Below, piece by piece: positions 56,035 to 64,000 of a stretch of 64,000 nucleotides of DNA. The position numbers were made by a program, and so were the translations under genes. A model generated the notes under the pieces. It saw nothing but the letters and a program-made list of their open reading frames with translations, made no database searches and was not told the origin of the DNA. The DNA comes from Bacteroidia bacterium. Lineage in GTDB: Bacteria; Bacteroidota; Bacteroidia; UKL13-3. Within the stretch, counting starts at the first letter, position 1. Every line of letters starts with the position of its first letter. Location: assembly GCA_021740845.1 (NCBI GenBank), contig JAIOYZ010000007.1, positions 1 to 64,000 on the forward strand. Reading direction: 5' to 3'.

Positions 56035-57174
56035 ATGAATTTTGACTATACCGAAGAACATTTGAATGTGCAGCAAGCTGCCCGCGATTTTGCCCAAACA
56101 GAATTGCTTCCAGGAGTTATTGAACGTGATAACGAACAAAAATTTCCTGCAGAACAAATTAAGAAATTAGGTGAACTAGGATTCCTAGGAATTATGGTTG
56201 ACCCAAAATATGGTGGTTCTGGTATGGACACCATTTCCTATGTTTTAGCAATGGAGGAACTATCCAAAATTGATGCCTCAGCATCGGTTGTTGTTTCGGT
56301 TAACAATTCATTAGTTTGTTGGGGACTCGAAACCTATGGAACTGAGGAGCAAAAACAAAAGTATTTAGTTCCTTTGGCAAGCGGACAGGTGCATGGCGCA
56401 TTTTTATTGTCTGAACCAGAAGCTGGAAGCGATGCTACCTCCCAGAGAACAACTGCAGAAGATAAAGGAGACCATTACTTACTAAACGGCACCAAAAACT
56501 GGATAACTAATGGAAATTCTGGAACCTATTATTTAGTAATTGCCCAAACCCATGTAGAAAAAGGGCATAAAGGAATTAATGCCTTTATTGTAGAAAAAAA
56601 CTGGGAAGGTGTTACAGTTGGTAAAAAAGAAGATAAAATGGGAATTAGAGGAAGCGACACCCATTCAATAATGTTTCAAGACGTAAAGGTTCCTAAAGAA
56701 AATAGAATTGGAGAGGATGGCTTTGGGTTTAAGTTTGCAATGAAAGTTTTGGCAGGCGGTAGAATTGGAATTGCAGCCCAAGCTTTGGGTATTGCAAGCG
56801 GAGCTTACGAATTAGCTGTAAAATACTCAAAAGAAAGAAAAGCTTTTGGGAAAGAGATCATGCACCATCAAGCAATTCAATTTAAATTAGCTGACATGGC
56901 AACACAAATTGAAGCTGCAAGGTTATTAATTATGAAAGCGGCCTCATTGAAAGATTCTGGAAAAGATTATGCATTGGCAAGTTCAATGGCAAAAGTTTTT
57001 GCTTCAGAAACAGCAATGTGGGTTACAACAGAAGCTGTTCAGGTTCATGGCGGTTATGGTTATGTAAAAGAATACCATGTTGAAAGATTAATGCGTGATG
57101 CAAAAATTACACAAATCTATGAGGGCACTAGTGAAGTAAATAGGATTGTAATTTCAAGAGAAATATTGAGATAA
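56035..57174 (+). CDS. Acyl-CoA dehydrogenase
   Basis: 379 aa, the usual size. The FAD-binding loop YVLAMEELSKIDASASV, AFLLSEPEAGSDA, NWITNGNSG and the C-terminal YEGTSEVNRIVISREIL (with catalytic Glu) are all present. It catalyses the first step of fatty-acid or branched-chain acyl-CoA beta-oxidation; chain length is not predictable. Monocistronic between a promoter and a terminator. Confidence 0.95.
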   Translation: MNFDYTEEHLNVQQAARDFAQTELLPGVIERDNEQKFPAEQIKKLGELGFLGIMVDPKYGGSGMDTISYVLAMEELSKIDASASVVVSVNNSLVCWGLETYGTEEQKQKYLVPLASGQVHGAFLLSEPEAGSDATSQRTTAEDKGDHYLLNGTKNWITNGNSGTYYLVIAQTHVEKGHKGINAFIVEKNWEGVTVGKKEDKMGIRGSDTHSIMFQDVKVPKENRIGEDGFGFKFAMKVLAGGRIGIAAQALGIASGAYELAVKYSKERKAFGKEIMHHQAIQFKLADMATQIEAARLLIMKAASLKDSGKDYALASSMAKVFASETAMWVTTEAVQVHGGYGYVKEYHVERLMRDAKITQIYEGTSEVNRIVISREILR

Positions 57175-57183
57175 ATTAAAAAG

Positions 57184-57213
57184 AAAAGCCGCAACTAAAG
57201 CGGCTTTTTTTTT
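57184..57213 (+). terminator. Intrinsic terminator after acyl-CoA dehydrogenase (bidirectional)
   Basis: 9-bp perfect stem AAAAGCCGC / GCGGCTTTT with a 7-nt loop and a T run; A run on the other side, so it can also terminate the convergent histidine phosphatase gene. Confidence 0.88.
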
Positions 57214-57221
57214 ATGCTCGT

Positions 57222-57842
57222 TTAGGTTGCTAAATGTGTTGTATCGCAGTGTTTCAAAATTCGAAATGCTTTCCCATCAAATTCAAGAATATATAAACAC
57301 AAATTGGTGTGTTCAAACCTTTCCATTTCTAATAATGGCAAATCTAATAAAGCACAAAGGAAGGCCTTCAATGCACGCCCGTGCATTGAAATTAAAATAC
57401 AATCATCACCTTCTTCTTGTTTCAAATAATCAACAAAAGTTTTTTGCCTAGTATGTAATTCTAATGCACTTTCTCCTTCTAAAATTTTAGCGTTATACTG
57501 CCCGTTCTTCCATGAATTTACAACTTTCCAATACACTTCTCGTTCTTCGGGGTTCTGAGGTTTCCCTTCAAAAATTCCCCAAGAAATTTCGTTTAAGGCA
57601 GGAATTGCCTTATAAGGTTTTCCTGCTTCAATGAATGGTAAAATGCTCTGTTGTGTTCGAATAAGGGAAGAGGTATAAATTTTAGAAAACTGAATATCTT
57701 TATAATAATCATAAAACCTTTTGGCCTGCAATATTCCTAAATCATTCAATGGCATATCAATTCCACTACCTTGAACAATGCCAAGTCTATTGAAATCTGT
57801 TTCTCCATGTCTGATTATATATAGTAATTTGCTTTTGGACAT
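57222..57842 (-). CDS. Histidine phosphatase family protein
   Basis: 206 aa. The phosphohistidine motif LYIIRHGETDFN at the N-terminus, IYTSSLIRTQQS, and the second His in ILISMHGRALKAF give the phosphoglycerate-mutase-like superfamily. Substrate (for example alpha-ribazole-phosphate or a sugar phosphate) cannot be told. It converges with acyl-CoA dehydrogenase. Confidence 0.9.
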   Translation of the reverse strand: MSKSKLLYIIRHGETDFNRLGIVQGSGIDMPLNDLGILQAKRFYDYYKDIQFSKIYTSSLIRTQQSILPFIEAGKPYKAIPALNEISWGIFEGKPQNPEEREVYWKVVNSWKNGQYNAKILEGESALELHTRQKTFVDYLKQEEGDDCILISMHGRALKAFLCALLDLPLLEMERFEHTNLCLYILEFDGKAFRILKHCDTTHLAT

Positions 57843-57917
57843 ATTGCAATAATAAACATCAGAATTGACTTGGCATTATTTAAAACAAATTATTAACTTG
57901 CTATAAAAATCAAATCT

Positions 57918-59063
57918 ATGAAAACACAACAAATTAAATACACAAAAGAAACCAAATGGCAAAACGTATCAAACCCCTTTGGTGAAATTACCCCTTCAAT
58001 AATTTTTATTTTTGGTTCAACCCAACTAATAAAATCTAATTCCCCAATTGAAGAATTAAGATTAAAATATCCAAATGCAATTATGGTTGGAGGCTCGTCC
58101 TCTGGTGAAATTTCTGGAACAAACGTATTAGATGATACCATCATTGCAACCTTGGTAACATTCGAAAAATCAACCCTAAAATATGTAAGCCAAGAGATTG
58201 ATAACCCCGAAGATAGTTTTATTGTAGGTGAGAAGTTGATTAAAAAATTAATTGAACCAACGCTAAAACATGTTTTTGTTATGAGTGAAGGTCTTAAGGT
58301 AAATGGATCGGAACTAGTAAGAGGAATGAGAAATGCATTGCCCCAAAACATCTCTGCTACTGGTGGACTTGCTGGTGATGGACCTAATTTTAATGAAACG
58401 TTTATTATTAATGAGGCAGGTCAAGCTCAATCAAAATTGGTTTCAGCAATTGGATTCTATGGAGAAAACTTAGAGGTTTCTTATGGTAGTTTAGGAGGCT
58501 GGGATAGTTTTGGTGTTGAACGTTTAGTAAGTAAATCTAAAAGCAATGTTCTTTATGAATTAGATGGAAAACCTGCATTAGATTTATATAAATCTTTTTT
58601 AGGCGATCATGCGAAAGATTTACCTGCATCAGGATTACTATTTCCATTAAACCTTAGGATGGAGCAAGATAGTGAGCCAGTTGTTAGGACAATATTGGCT
58701 GTTGATGAAAAAGAACAATCCTTAACATTTGCAGGTGATATACCAGAAGGCTCTTATGTTAGGTTAATGAAAGCAAATTTTGACAGACTAATAGAAGGCG
58801 CAATAGGAGCTGCTAAAGGTACTATTGGCTCTTCAAAAAACGAATCTCCTGAATTGGCTATTCTTATAAGTTGCGTTGGGCGAAAATTGGTATTGAAACA
58901 AATGATTGAAGAGGAGGTGGAAGGTGTTCAAGAGGTTTTAGGCAGTGATACCATGCTTTGTGGCTTTTATTCTTACGGTGAAATTTCACCATTCTCAAGT
59001 GATGCTAAATGTGAACTACATAATCAAACTATGACCATCACAACATTTAGTGAAAAAGTTTGA
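57918..59063 (+). CDS. FIST N and C domain sensory protein
   Basis: 381 aa. The FIST N domain (about 25-200) has IIFIFGSTQL and VGGSSSGEISGTNVLDDTI, and the FIST C domain (about 215-370) ends in TMLCGFYSYGEISPF. FIST domains are thought to bind small molecules, perhaps amino acids. It overlaps the hybrid kinase gene by 4 bp at TTGA and likely delivers its signal to it (inference). Confidence 0.9.
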   Translation: MKTQQIKYTKETKWQNVSNPFGEITPSIIFIFGSTQLIKSNSPIEELRLKYPNAIMVGGSSSGEISGTNVLDDTIIATLVTFEKSTLKYVSQEIDNPEDSFIVGEKLIKKLIEPTLKHVFVMSEGLKVNGSELVRGMRNALPQNISATGGLAGDGPNFNETFIINEAGQAQSKLVSAIGFYGENLEVSYGSLGGWDSFGVERLVSKSKSNVLYELDGKPALDLYKSFLGDHAKDLPASGLLFPLNLRMEQDSEPVVRTILAVDEKEQSLTFAGDIPEGSYVRLMKANFDRLIEGAIGAAKGTIGSSKNESPELAILISCVGRKLVLKQMIEEEVEGVQEVLGSDTMLCGFYSYGEISPFSSDAKCELHNQTMTITTFSEKV

Positions 59064-62000
59064 TTTTTAACCAAAACACATTAAAAAACTGCTTTCTGAA
59101 AACGTTTAAAATCAATTCGCGATTTTTCAATTTTCTTGGATTTTATTGGCTGCTTTTCTTTTTAATTGGTCATATTTCAATTATTTGGGGGCAAAATTCT
59201 AAAAAGGAAAGTCAAAAAAATTGGACTATTTATAATCAAACAAACGGTCTAAATCAAATTTCCTATACAAGTTTTTTTGAAAGCAAAAACAAAACAATTT
59301 GGGCAGCTAGTGACAATGAAATTGCTTGGTTTGATGATTTCAAATGGCATAGTATAAAATTTTATGAGACCTTCAAAGAATTTCCATTAGCAATAAAATT
59401 TAGTGAAAATAAAAGCGGCAGGATTCATGTTGTTTTTAACGACTCCATTTATTTAATTGAAAATAATAATGCAATTAAAGTTCGGGCAGCTAATGGAATA
59501 GGAAAAATTAAGGACTTAAAATATATTGGCAATACTTTATTTTTATTATCAATTTTCCCCAATGACTCATCTCTTTATATAAATATATTAGAGGGGAACA
59601 AAATTAAATTAATTCAAAAACTTGCAATGAAACCTGGCTATCCTTATGGTTTCTATCAGTCCGAAAGATCACTCTTTTTGTATTGTAATAAAACAATAAG
59701 CAAATTAAATTCGAATAATAAATTTGAGGAGCTAAAGGGTATACCAAAAACCTGCCTACATATAAGCTTTATTAACGAAAAAGATGTTAACTCAATAACG
59801 ATTGGACATTATGACGATCCTTATGTTTTTAACATAACAGACATAGATTTACTTTCTAAAACCAAAACAAAAAATTCTACAATCAATTCGGCATTTAGCT
59901 TTAAATCTGGAACATTTAATAAACTAAATCAAGGATACATTTTAAACAATGTGGGACTCATAAATTATATCGATAATGGGTCTAGTACATTGTTGAAACT
60001 ACCATTTGAATTAGGAAATAAAAATACTGTTTATTTAGGCCAAAATGGAGATTTATGGGTAGGCTCTTTTGGAAAAATTTTCAATTATAATACCAGCCAG
60101 GAAATCTGGCATTCTATATACATTGGTGATAAAAAGGAAGACAACTTTGTAAATGCTATGTTTATCGATAAATCTGGTGACTTTTGGACACTTGGATTTA
60201 ACAACATAACCCAATTTAAAAAAGATGGAACTAAAATTCAACTAAGAGAAATAGATGGAAGTCCTTTACTCCGGCTCACTGCTATTAATCAAGACAAGGA
60301 TGGAAAAATATGGGTTGGTTCAGGCGCGGAAAAAAATAGCACTTATTGCTATGATGGAAAAAACTGGAAACGAATTGGAGAAAAGGAGGGTTTTACAAAT
60401 AATTGCGTTCACAAAATTGAAAAAGGACCAAATGGAGAATTATATTTTTTGGTTTTTCTCAATAACAATGGCAACGCAATTGGGGAAGGTTTTTATGTAT
60501 TTAATAATGGAAAATTTACATACCCACCCGTAAACAATTTACTTCCAATTAATAGATTCTATGCAGCTCAAAAAGCAAAAGATGGCACACTCTGGCTTGG
60601 CGGTATTGGGGCATTAATCTCGGTTAAAAATGGAAATTTCAAACTATTTAATGAAGTGGATTCTTTACCAATTGGTAGAATAATAGATTTATATTTAGAT
60701 GCAAATGATTCATTATACATATATTTAAACCCTAAGGGCCTCTGCAAACTTACAGGAGAAACGATTGAAAGCATTAAAGCAACCCAACCTTTGGACGCTA
60801 AAAGGTCTTATGCCAGAATTGGGATTGACGAAAATAAAATAGTATGGCATACTGGAGCAGAAGGTCTTTTTGCCTATACAAATAGTACATTTTATAGTAT
60901 TTCTCCCTCAAGTGGATTAAAAACGCAAACCAACTGGCCAATTCTTATAAAGGATTCCCTTCTATATCTGGGAACTGCAGGCGAAGGAGTTCAGGTTTTT
61001 AATCTAAATATACTTAAACGAGATTTGGTAAAACTAGAAATTGAGCAACCAATTATAAATAATCAAGAAATTACAATACAATGGAATGCCAATTCATACC
61101 ATAAATATTTACCAGACGAATATTTGATTGCTTACAAAATAGATGAAGAAGAATGGAGTGAATGGATTAATCAAAAAACATTCAAAATTGAAAATTTGGA
61201 CTACGGAAAACACACCCTTACTTTAAAAGTAAAAGGGTGTTTTCCCTTAAACAATTACCCAATTGAGAAGATTTCCTTTAAAATAGATTATCCTTATTAT
61301 TTTCAACCGTTTTTCGTTTTTCCATTGTTAATTTTATTAACAGCACTAGCTTATTTGTCTTGGAGATTTATAAATGCAAAGCAACAAAATATTAGACTAT
61401 TAAAATCTAATGAAAAAAGGTTAGCGTCCTACCTTGAGTCAATGCCTTTTCAATCTATGATAGTAGATCAATATGGCAAATGTTACGAAAGCTACCTACC
61501 ATTAGAATATTCTATTAAAAGTAAAACAATATTTGACACCTCAGCAAACTTGCATACATTTATTCCAAATGAAAATTTTAGATTGTATGAAGAACAATTT
61601 TTAAGATGTATTCAACAAAATGAAATAACAATCATGAGGTTTGAAAAGACTTTTGATGAGGAAATAAGGCATTTTGAATTAAGGCTTTCTCCCTATAAGG
61701 GAATTTCCAAAATAACCAAAATTTGCATAGGCGTTTTAATTGATATTAGTGACGAAAAGAAAATCGAAAATGAGTTGCGTTTAGCTAAATCTTTAGCAGA
61801 ACAAGCTAATCAAACCAAAATGAACTTCCTAAGCAATATGAGTCATGAAATTAGAACACCAATGAATGCAATTGTTGGAATTACAGACATTTTATTAAAG
61901 GAAAACCCCACTACAACACAGAAAGAAAATCTAAACATTATTAGGCAATCTTCCGAAAATCTATTACTAATTATCAATGATATTTTAGATTTTTCAAAAA

Positions 62001-62926
62001 TTGATGCTGGAAAAATTGAACTAGAAAAAATAAATTTCAACCTTCACGAATTATTAGATCATTTGGTTTCAATTTTCGAAAAAAAAGCAATCAATGGGGG
62101 ATTAAACTTTAAATATTGTTTGAACCCAATAGTACCAAAATTTATTTTAGGTGACCCTACTCGACTAAATCAAATCTTAATAAACCTATTAGGCAATGCA
62201 ATTAAATTTACTGAAAATGGTTCTGTTATAATGACTGTGGAAAGTGAAATAATAGGAGAAAATAAACACAAAATATCCTTTTCAATTAAGGATTCTGGAA
62301 TTGGTATTGCACCTGAAAATCAAAATAAAATTTTTGAGTTGTTTACTCAAGAAAGCAAAAGGATAGTTAGAAAATTTGGAGGAACCGGGTTGGGATTAAC
62401 CATTACTAAACATTTGGTTGATTTATTCCAAGGCGAAATAAAACTTAAAAGCTCACCAGGAATGGGAAGCAACTTTATAGTAGAAATCCCTTTTGAAATT
62501 GGGAATTTTACAGAAAAAATTGCATTGGAAAACACAAATAGCCACGATATAACAAACACAAAAATTTTAGTGGCTGAAGACAACCTAATTAATCAGAAGG
62601 TGATTAGGATGATATTGGAAAAAATGGGAGTAACAGTTGTAATCGCGAATCATGGAATGGAAGCGATTTCTTTATTAAGGGATAATGATTTTGATTTAAT
62701 CCTAATGGACATTCAAATGCCTATTTTAGATGGAATTGAGACAACCATTAAAATAAGAAAAATGGAGGGAATAAAATCTAAAATACCTATTATTGCTCTG
62801 ACTGCCGATGCCTATCCGGAAATAAGAGAACAATCCCTAAAAGCTGGAATGGATGATTACATTTCTAAGCCCTTTAAAAATGAAATCCTTCGTCAGAAAA
62901 TTAGTCAGCTAATAAATAAAAATTAG
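59060..62926 (+). CDS. Giant hybrid sensor histidine kinase with propeller, Y_Y_Y, PAS-like, HisKA, HATPase and receiver domains
   Basis: 1,288 aa. The start is TTG in the TTGA overlap with the FIST gene; no ATG precedes the signal segment (LGFYWLLFFLIGHISIIWGQ). A large periplasmic two-component-regulator propeller (about 55-650, GKIWVGSG- and DGTLWLGG-type repeats) is followed by Y_Y_Y (about 665-745), one TM (about 755-775), a PAS-like region (about 795-900), HisKA (SNMSHEIRTPMNAI, His about 928), HATPase (DSGIGIAPENQNKIFELF, GTGLGLTIT) and a receiver (LILMDIQMP, Asp about 1215; YISKPF). Such proteins sense extracellular glycans or other signals in Bacteroidota. Confidence 0.9.
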   Translation: MIFNQNTLKNCFLKTFKINSRFFNFLGFYWLLFFLIGHISIIWGQNSKKESQKNWTIYNQTNGLNQISYTSFFESKNKTIWAASDNEIAWFDDFKWHSIKFYETFKEFPLAIKFSENKSGRIHVVFNDSIYLIENNNAIKVRAANGIGKIKDLKYIGNTLFLLSIFPNDSSLYINILEGNKIKLIQKLAMKPGYPYGFYQSERSLFLYCNKTISKLNSNNKFEELKGIPKTCLHISFINEKDVNSITIGHYDDPYVFNITDIDLLSKTKTKNSTINSAFSFKSGTFNKLNQGYILNNVGLINYIDNGSSTLLKLPFELGNKNTVYLGQNGDLWVGSFGKIFNYNTSQEIWHSIYIGDKKEDNFVNAMFIDKSGDFWTLGFNNITQFKKDGTKIQLREIDGSPLLRLTAINQDKDGKIWVGSGAEKNSTYCYDGKNWKRIGEKEGFTNNCVHKIEKGPNGELYFLVFLNNNGNAIGEGFYVFNNGKFTYPPVNNLLPINRFYAAQKAKDGTLWLGGIGALISVKNGNFKLFNEVDSLPIGRIIDLYLDANDSLYIYLNPKGLCKLTGETIESIKATQPLDAKRSYARIGIDENKIVWHTGAEGLFAYTNSTFYSISPSSGLKTQTNWPILIKDSLLYLGTAGEGVQVFNLNILKRDLVKLEIEQPIINNQEITIQWNANSYHKYLPDEYLIAYKIDEEEWSEWINQKTFKIENLDYGKHTLTLKVKGCFPLNNYPIEKISFKIDYPYYFQPFFVFPLLILLTALAYLSWRFINAKQQNIRLLKSNEKRLASYLESMPFQSMIVDQYGKCYESYLPLEYSIKSKTIFDTSANLHTFIPNENFRLYEEQFLRCIQQNEITIMRFEKTFDEEIRHFELRLSPYKGISKITKICIGVLIDISDEKKIENELRLAKSLAEQANQTKMNFLSNMSHEIRTPMNAIVGITDILLKENPTTTQKENLNIIRQSSENLLLIINDILDFSKIDAGKIELEKINFNLHELLDHLVSIFEKKAINGGLNFKYCLNPIVPKFILGDPTRLNQILINLLGNAIKFTENGSVIMTVESEIIGENKHKISFSIKDSGIGIAPENQNKIFELFTQESKRIVRKFGGTGLGLTITKHLVDLFQGEIKLKSSPGMGSNFIVEIPFEIGNFTEKIALENTNSHDITNTKILVAEDNLINQKVIRMILEKMGVTVVIANHGMEAISLLRDNDFDLILMDIQMPILDGIETTIKIRKMEGIKSKIPIIALTADAYPEIREQSLKAGMDDYISKPFKNEILRQKISQLINKN

Positions 62927-62936
62927 AAAATCTCCT

Positions 62937-64000
62937 ATGCACAGATTACTAAAAAGGCAAATAAAAAAGTTGTTTGGAGAAATTGTTCCCCAGGTTGCCG
63001 AAATTTCCCCATTATTAAATTTGGTTGATGAAAGTTATTATCAATTTCAGGAAGATTATAATAAATTAGAGAGAATTCTTGAATTAAGTTCTAAAGAATC
63101 ATTCAAAGAATTAAGCAATTTCAAAAACGCAATTGATACCGCATCCCTTGTTTCTTTAACGGATGCAAAGGCCACAATAATTATGGCCAACGAAAACTTT
63201 TGCAAAATATCTGGCTTTTCATTAGGAGAGTTAGTTGGGCAAAACCATAATATTATTAATAGCGAATACCACCCAAAATCATTTTGGAAAGAAGTATGGC
63301 AAACAATTGGATCTGGAAATATTTGGCAAGGTGAAATTTGTAACAAAACAAAAAGTGGTGAATTGTATTGGGTAGATTCAACCATTATTCCCTTTTTAGA
63401 TGATTTGGGTAAGCCATATCAATACCTTTCTATAAGGTTTGATATTACAAACCGCAAAAAAATTGAGGAGGAAATAAAAACACTAGCATTGGTTGCTCAA
63501 AAAACCCAAAATGCAGTAATTATAACAGATACCGCTGGTGTTGCAATTTGGGCAAATGAAGGTTTTGAGAGAATTACAGAATATTCGGTAAGCGATTTAA
63601 TAGGTAAAAAACCTGGTCAACTTTTACAAGGAAAAAATACTGACCCAGAAACTAAAGCACAAATTTCAATGGCTCTCAGGGAAGGCAAACCCTTTAGTGG
63701 GGAAATCTTAAACTATAGCAAAACAAAAAGACCCTATTGGATTTCATTATCTATTACCCCAATGATGGATAATGATAAACACATGGGATTTATTGCTATT
63801 GAAGGGGATATTTCGGAGAGGAAAAAAATTGAGTTTAAATTAAGAGAAAACGAAAAATTATTAAAGGCGATCAATGATGCTTCTGCCGAATTATTAGCTA
63901 ATACCAATTTTGAGAATTCGGTAAGTAAAGCAATAGAAATAATAGGAAAAGCATTCAAAGTAAATCGAGTTCATATATTTAAAAACAATTCTGATTTAAA
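62937..64000 (+). CDS. PAS-PAS-GAF sensory protein, cut by right edge
   Basis: 354 complete codons visible from the ATG at 62937, 10 bp after the kinase stop, and open to the edge. A helical N-terminal part is followed by two PAS domains: about 60-180 (ANENFCKISGFSLGELVGQ, DITNRKKIEEEI) and about 190-300 (WANEGFERITEYSVSDLIGK, GDISERKKIEFKL). A GAF-like region then starts (LLANTNFENSVSKAIEIIGKA). Typically an output domain such as a kinase or GGDEF follows, but it is outside the window. Same transcript as FIST and the hybrid kinase. Confidence 0.85.
   Translation, partial: MHRLLKRQIKKLFGEIVPQVAEISPLLNLVDESYYQFQEDYNKLERILELSSKESFKELSNFKNAIDTASLVSLTDAKATIIMANENFCKISGFSLGELVGQNHNIINSEYHPKSFWKEVWQTIGSGNIWQGEICNKTKSGELYWVDSTIIPFLDDLGKPYQYLSIRFDITNRKKIEEEIKTLALVAQKTQNAVIITDTAGVAIWANEGFERITEYSVSDLIGKKPGQLLQGKNTDPETKAQISMALREGKPFSGEILNYSKTKRPYWISLSITPMMDNDKHMGFIAIEGDISERKKIEFKLRENEKLLKAINDASAELLANTNFENSVSKAIEIIGKAFKVNRVHIFKNNSDL

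Noticed and set aside
1-64000. Mobile elements, CRISPR arrays, defence islands
   Set aside because: No transposase, integrase, cas gene, repeat-spacer pattern or restriction gene was seen on either strand.

Overview
The window comes from an AT-rich (roughly one third G+C by eye) member of the Bacteroidota. Four proteins end in PNP-type type IX secretion (T9SS) sorting domains. Many families are typical of this phylum (DUF2851, DUF4292, DUF5723, DUF6427, DUF2452, DUF4286, HmuY, WG repeats). The best promoters also fit the phylum's -7 box TAnnTTTG. Order and genus cannot be resolved from this sequence alone. I see no rRNA, tRNA, CRISPR array, insertion sequence or prophage; it reads as ordinary chromosome.

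Layout. 1-7.7 kb: two large exported minus-strand proteins, a multidomain beta-helix protein cut by the left edge and an endonuclease I with a T9SS tail. 7.8-11.8 kb: DUF2851, a small exported protein, a PspC protein and a histidine kinase/OmpR-type regulator pair. 11.8-18.5 kb: a VOC protein, UvrA, and a three-gene minus-strand operon (unknown exported protein, DUF6427, DUF218). 18.6-24.7 kb: HflX, then a sugar-transfer cluster (polyprenyl-phosphate GT2, methyltransferase, and a pseudo-GT2/GT-C/TPR fusion). 24.9-28.3 kb: a Fic-like/winged-helix regulator, DUF2795, a MenE-like ligase and a choice-of-anchor V protein. 28.4-35.2 kb: an envelope operon (flippase, dUTPase, nucleotidyltransferase, TPR protein, DUF4292 lipoprotein, EnvC-like protein). 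35.3-39.4 kb: TPR protein, DUF4286, then an unusual triad of two related small membrane proteins around a degenerate GT2. 39.4-48.5 kb: RpoN, WG-repeat protein, M6 protease, ComF, DUF5723, glutathione peroxidase, IspH, DUF2452. 48.5-53.9 kb: a tight operon of two HmuY-like proteins, a TonB receptor and a PD40 protein, probably for heme capture. 54.1-57.8 kb: PanD, flippase-like protein, RfaE2, acyl-CoA dehydrogenase, histidine phosphatase. 57.9-64 kb: a FIST sensor protein coupled to a giant hybrid histidine kinase and a PAS protein cut by the right edge.

The observations most worth following are: (1) the membrane triad at 37.8-39.4 kb with a shared EIKxxFxIDxF motif; (2) a strongly over-represented word GGTTCAAACC, nine exact copies on both strands inside genes; (3) a Fic-like regulator that has lost the Fic catalytic residues; (4) the paired HmuY proteins, one a lipoprotein and one T9SS-sorted; (5) a recurring TAnnTT(T/C)G promoter box, which also helps choose several gene starts.
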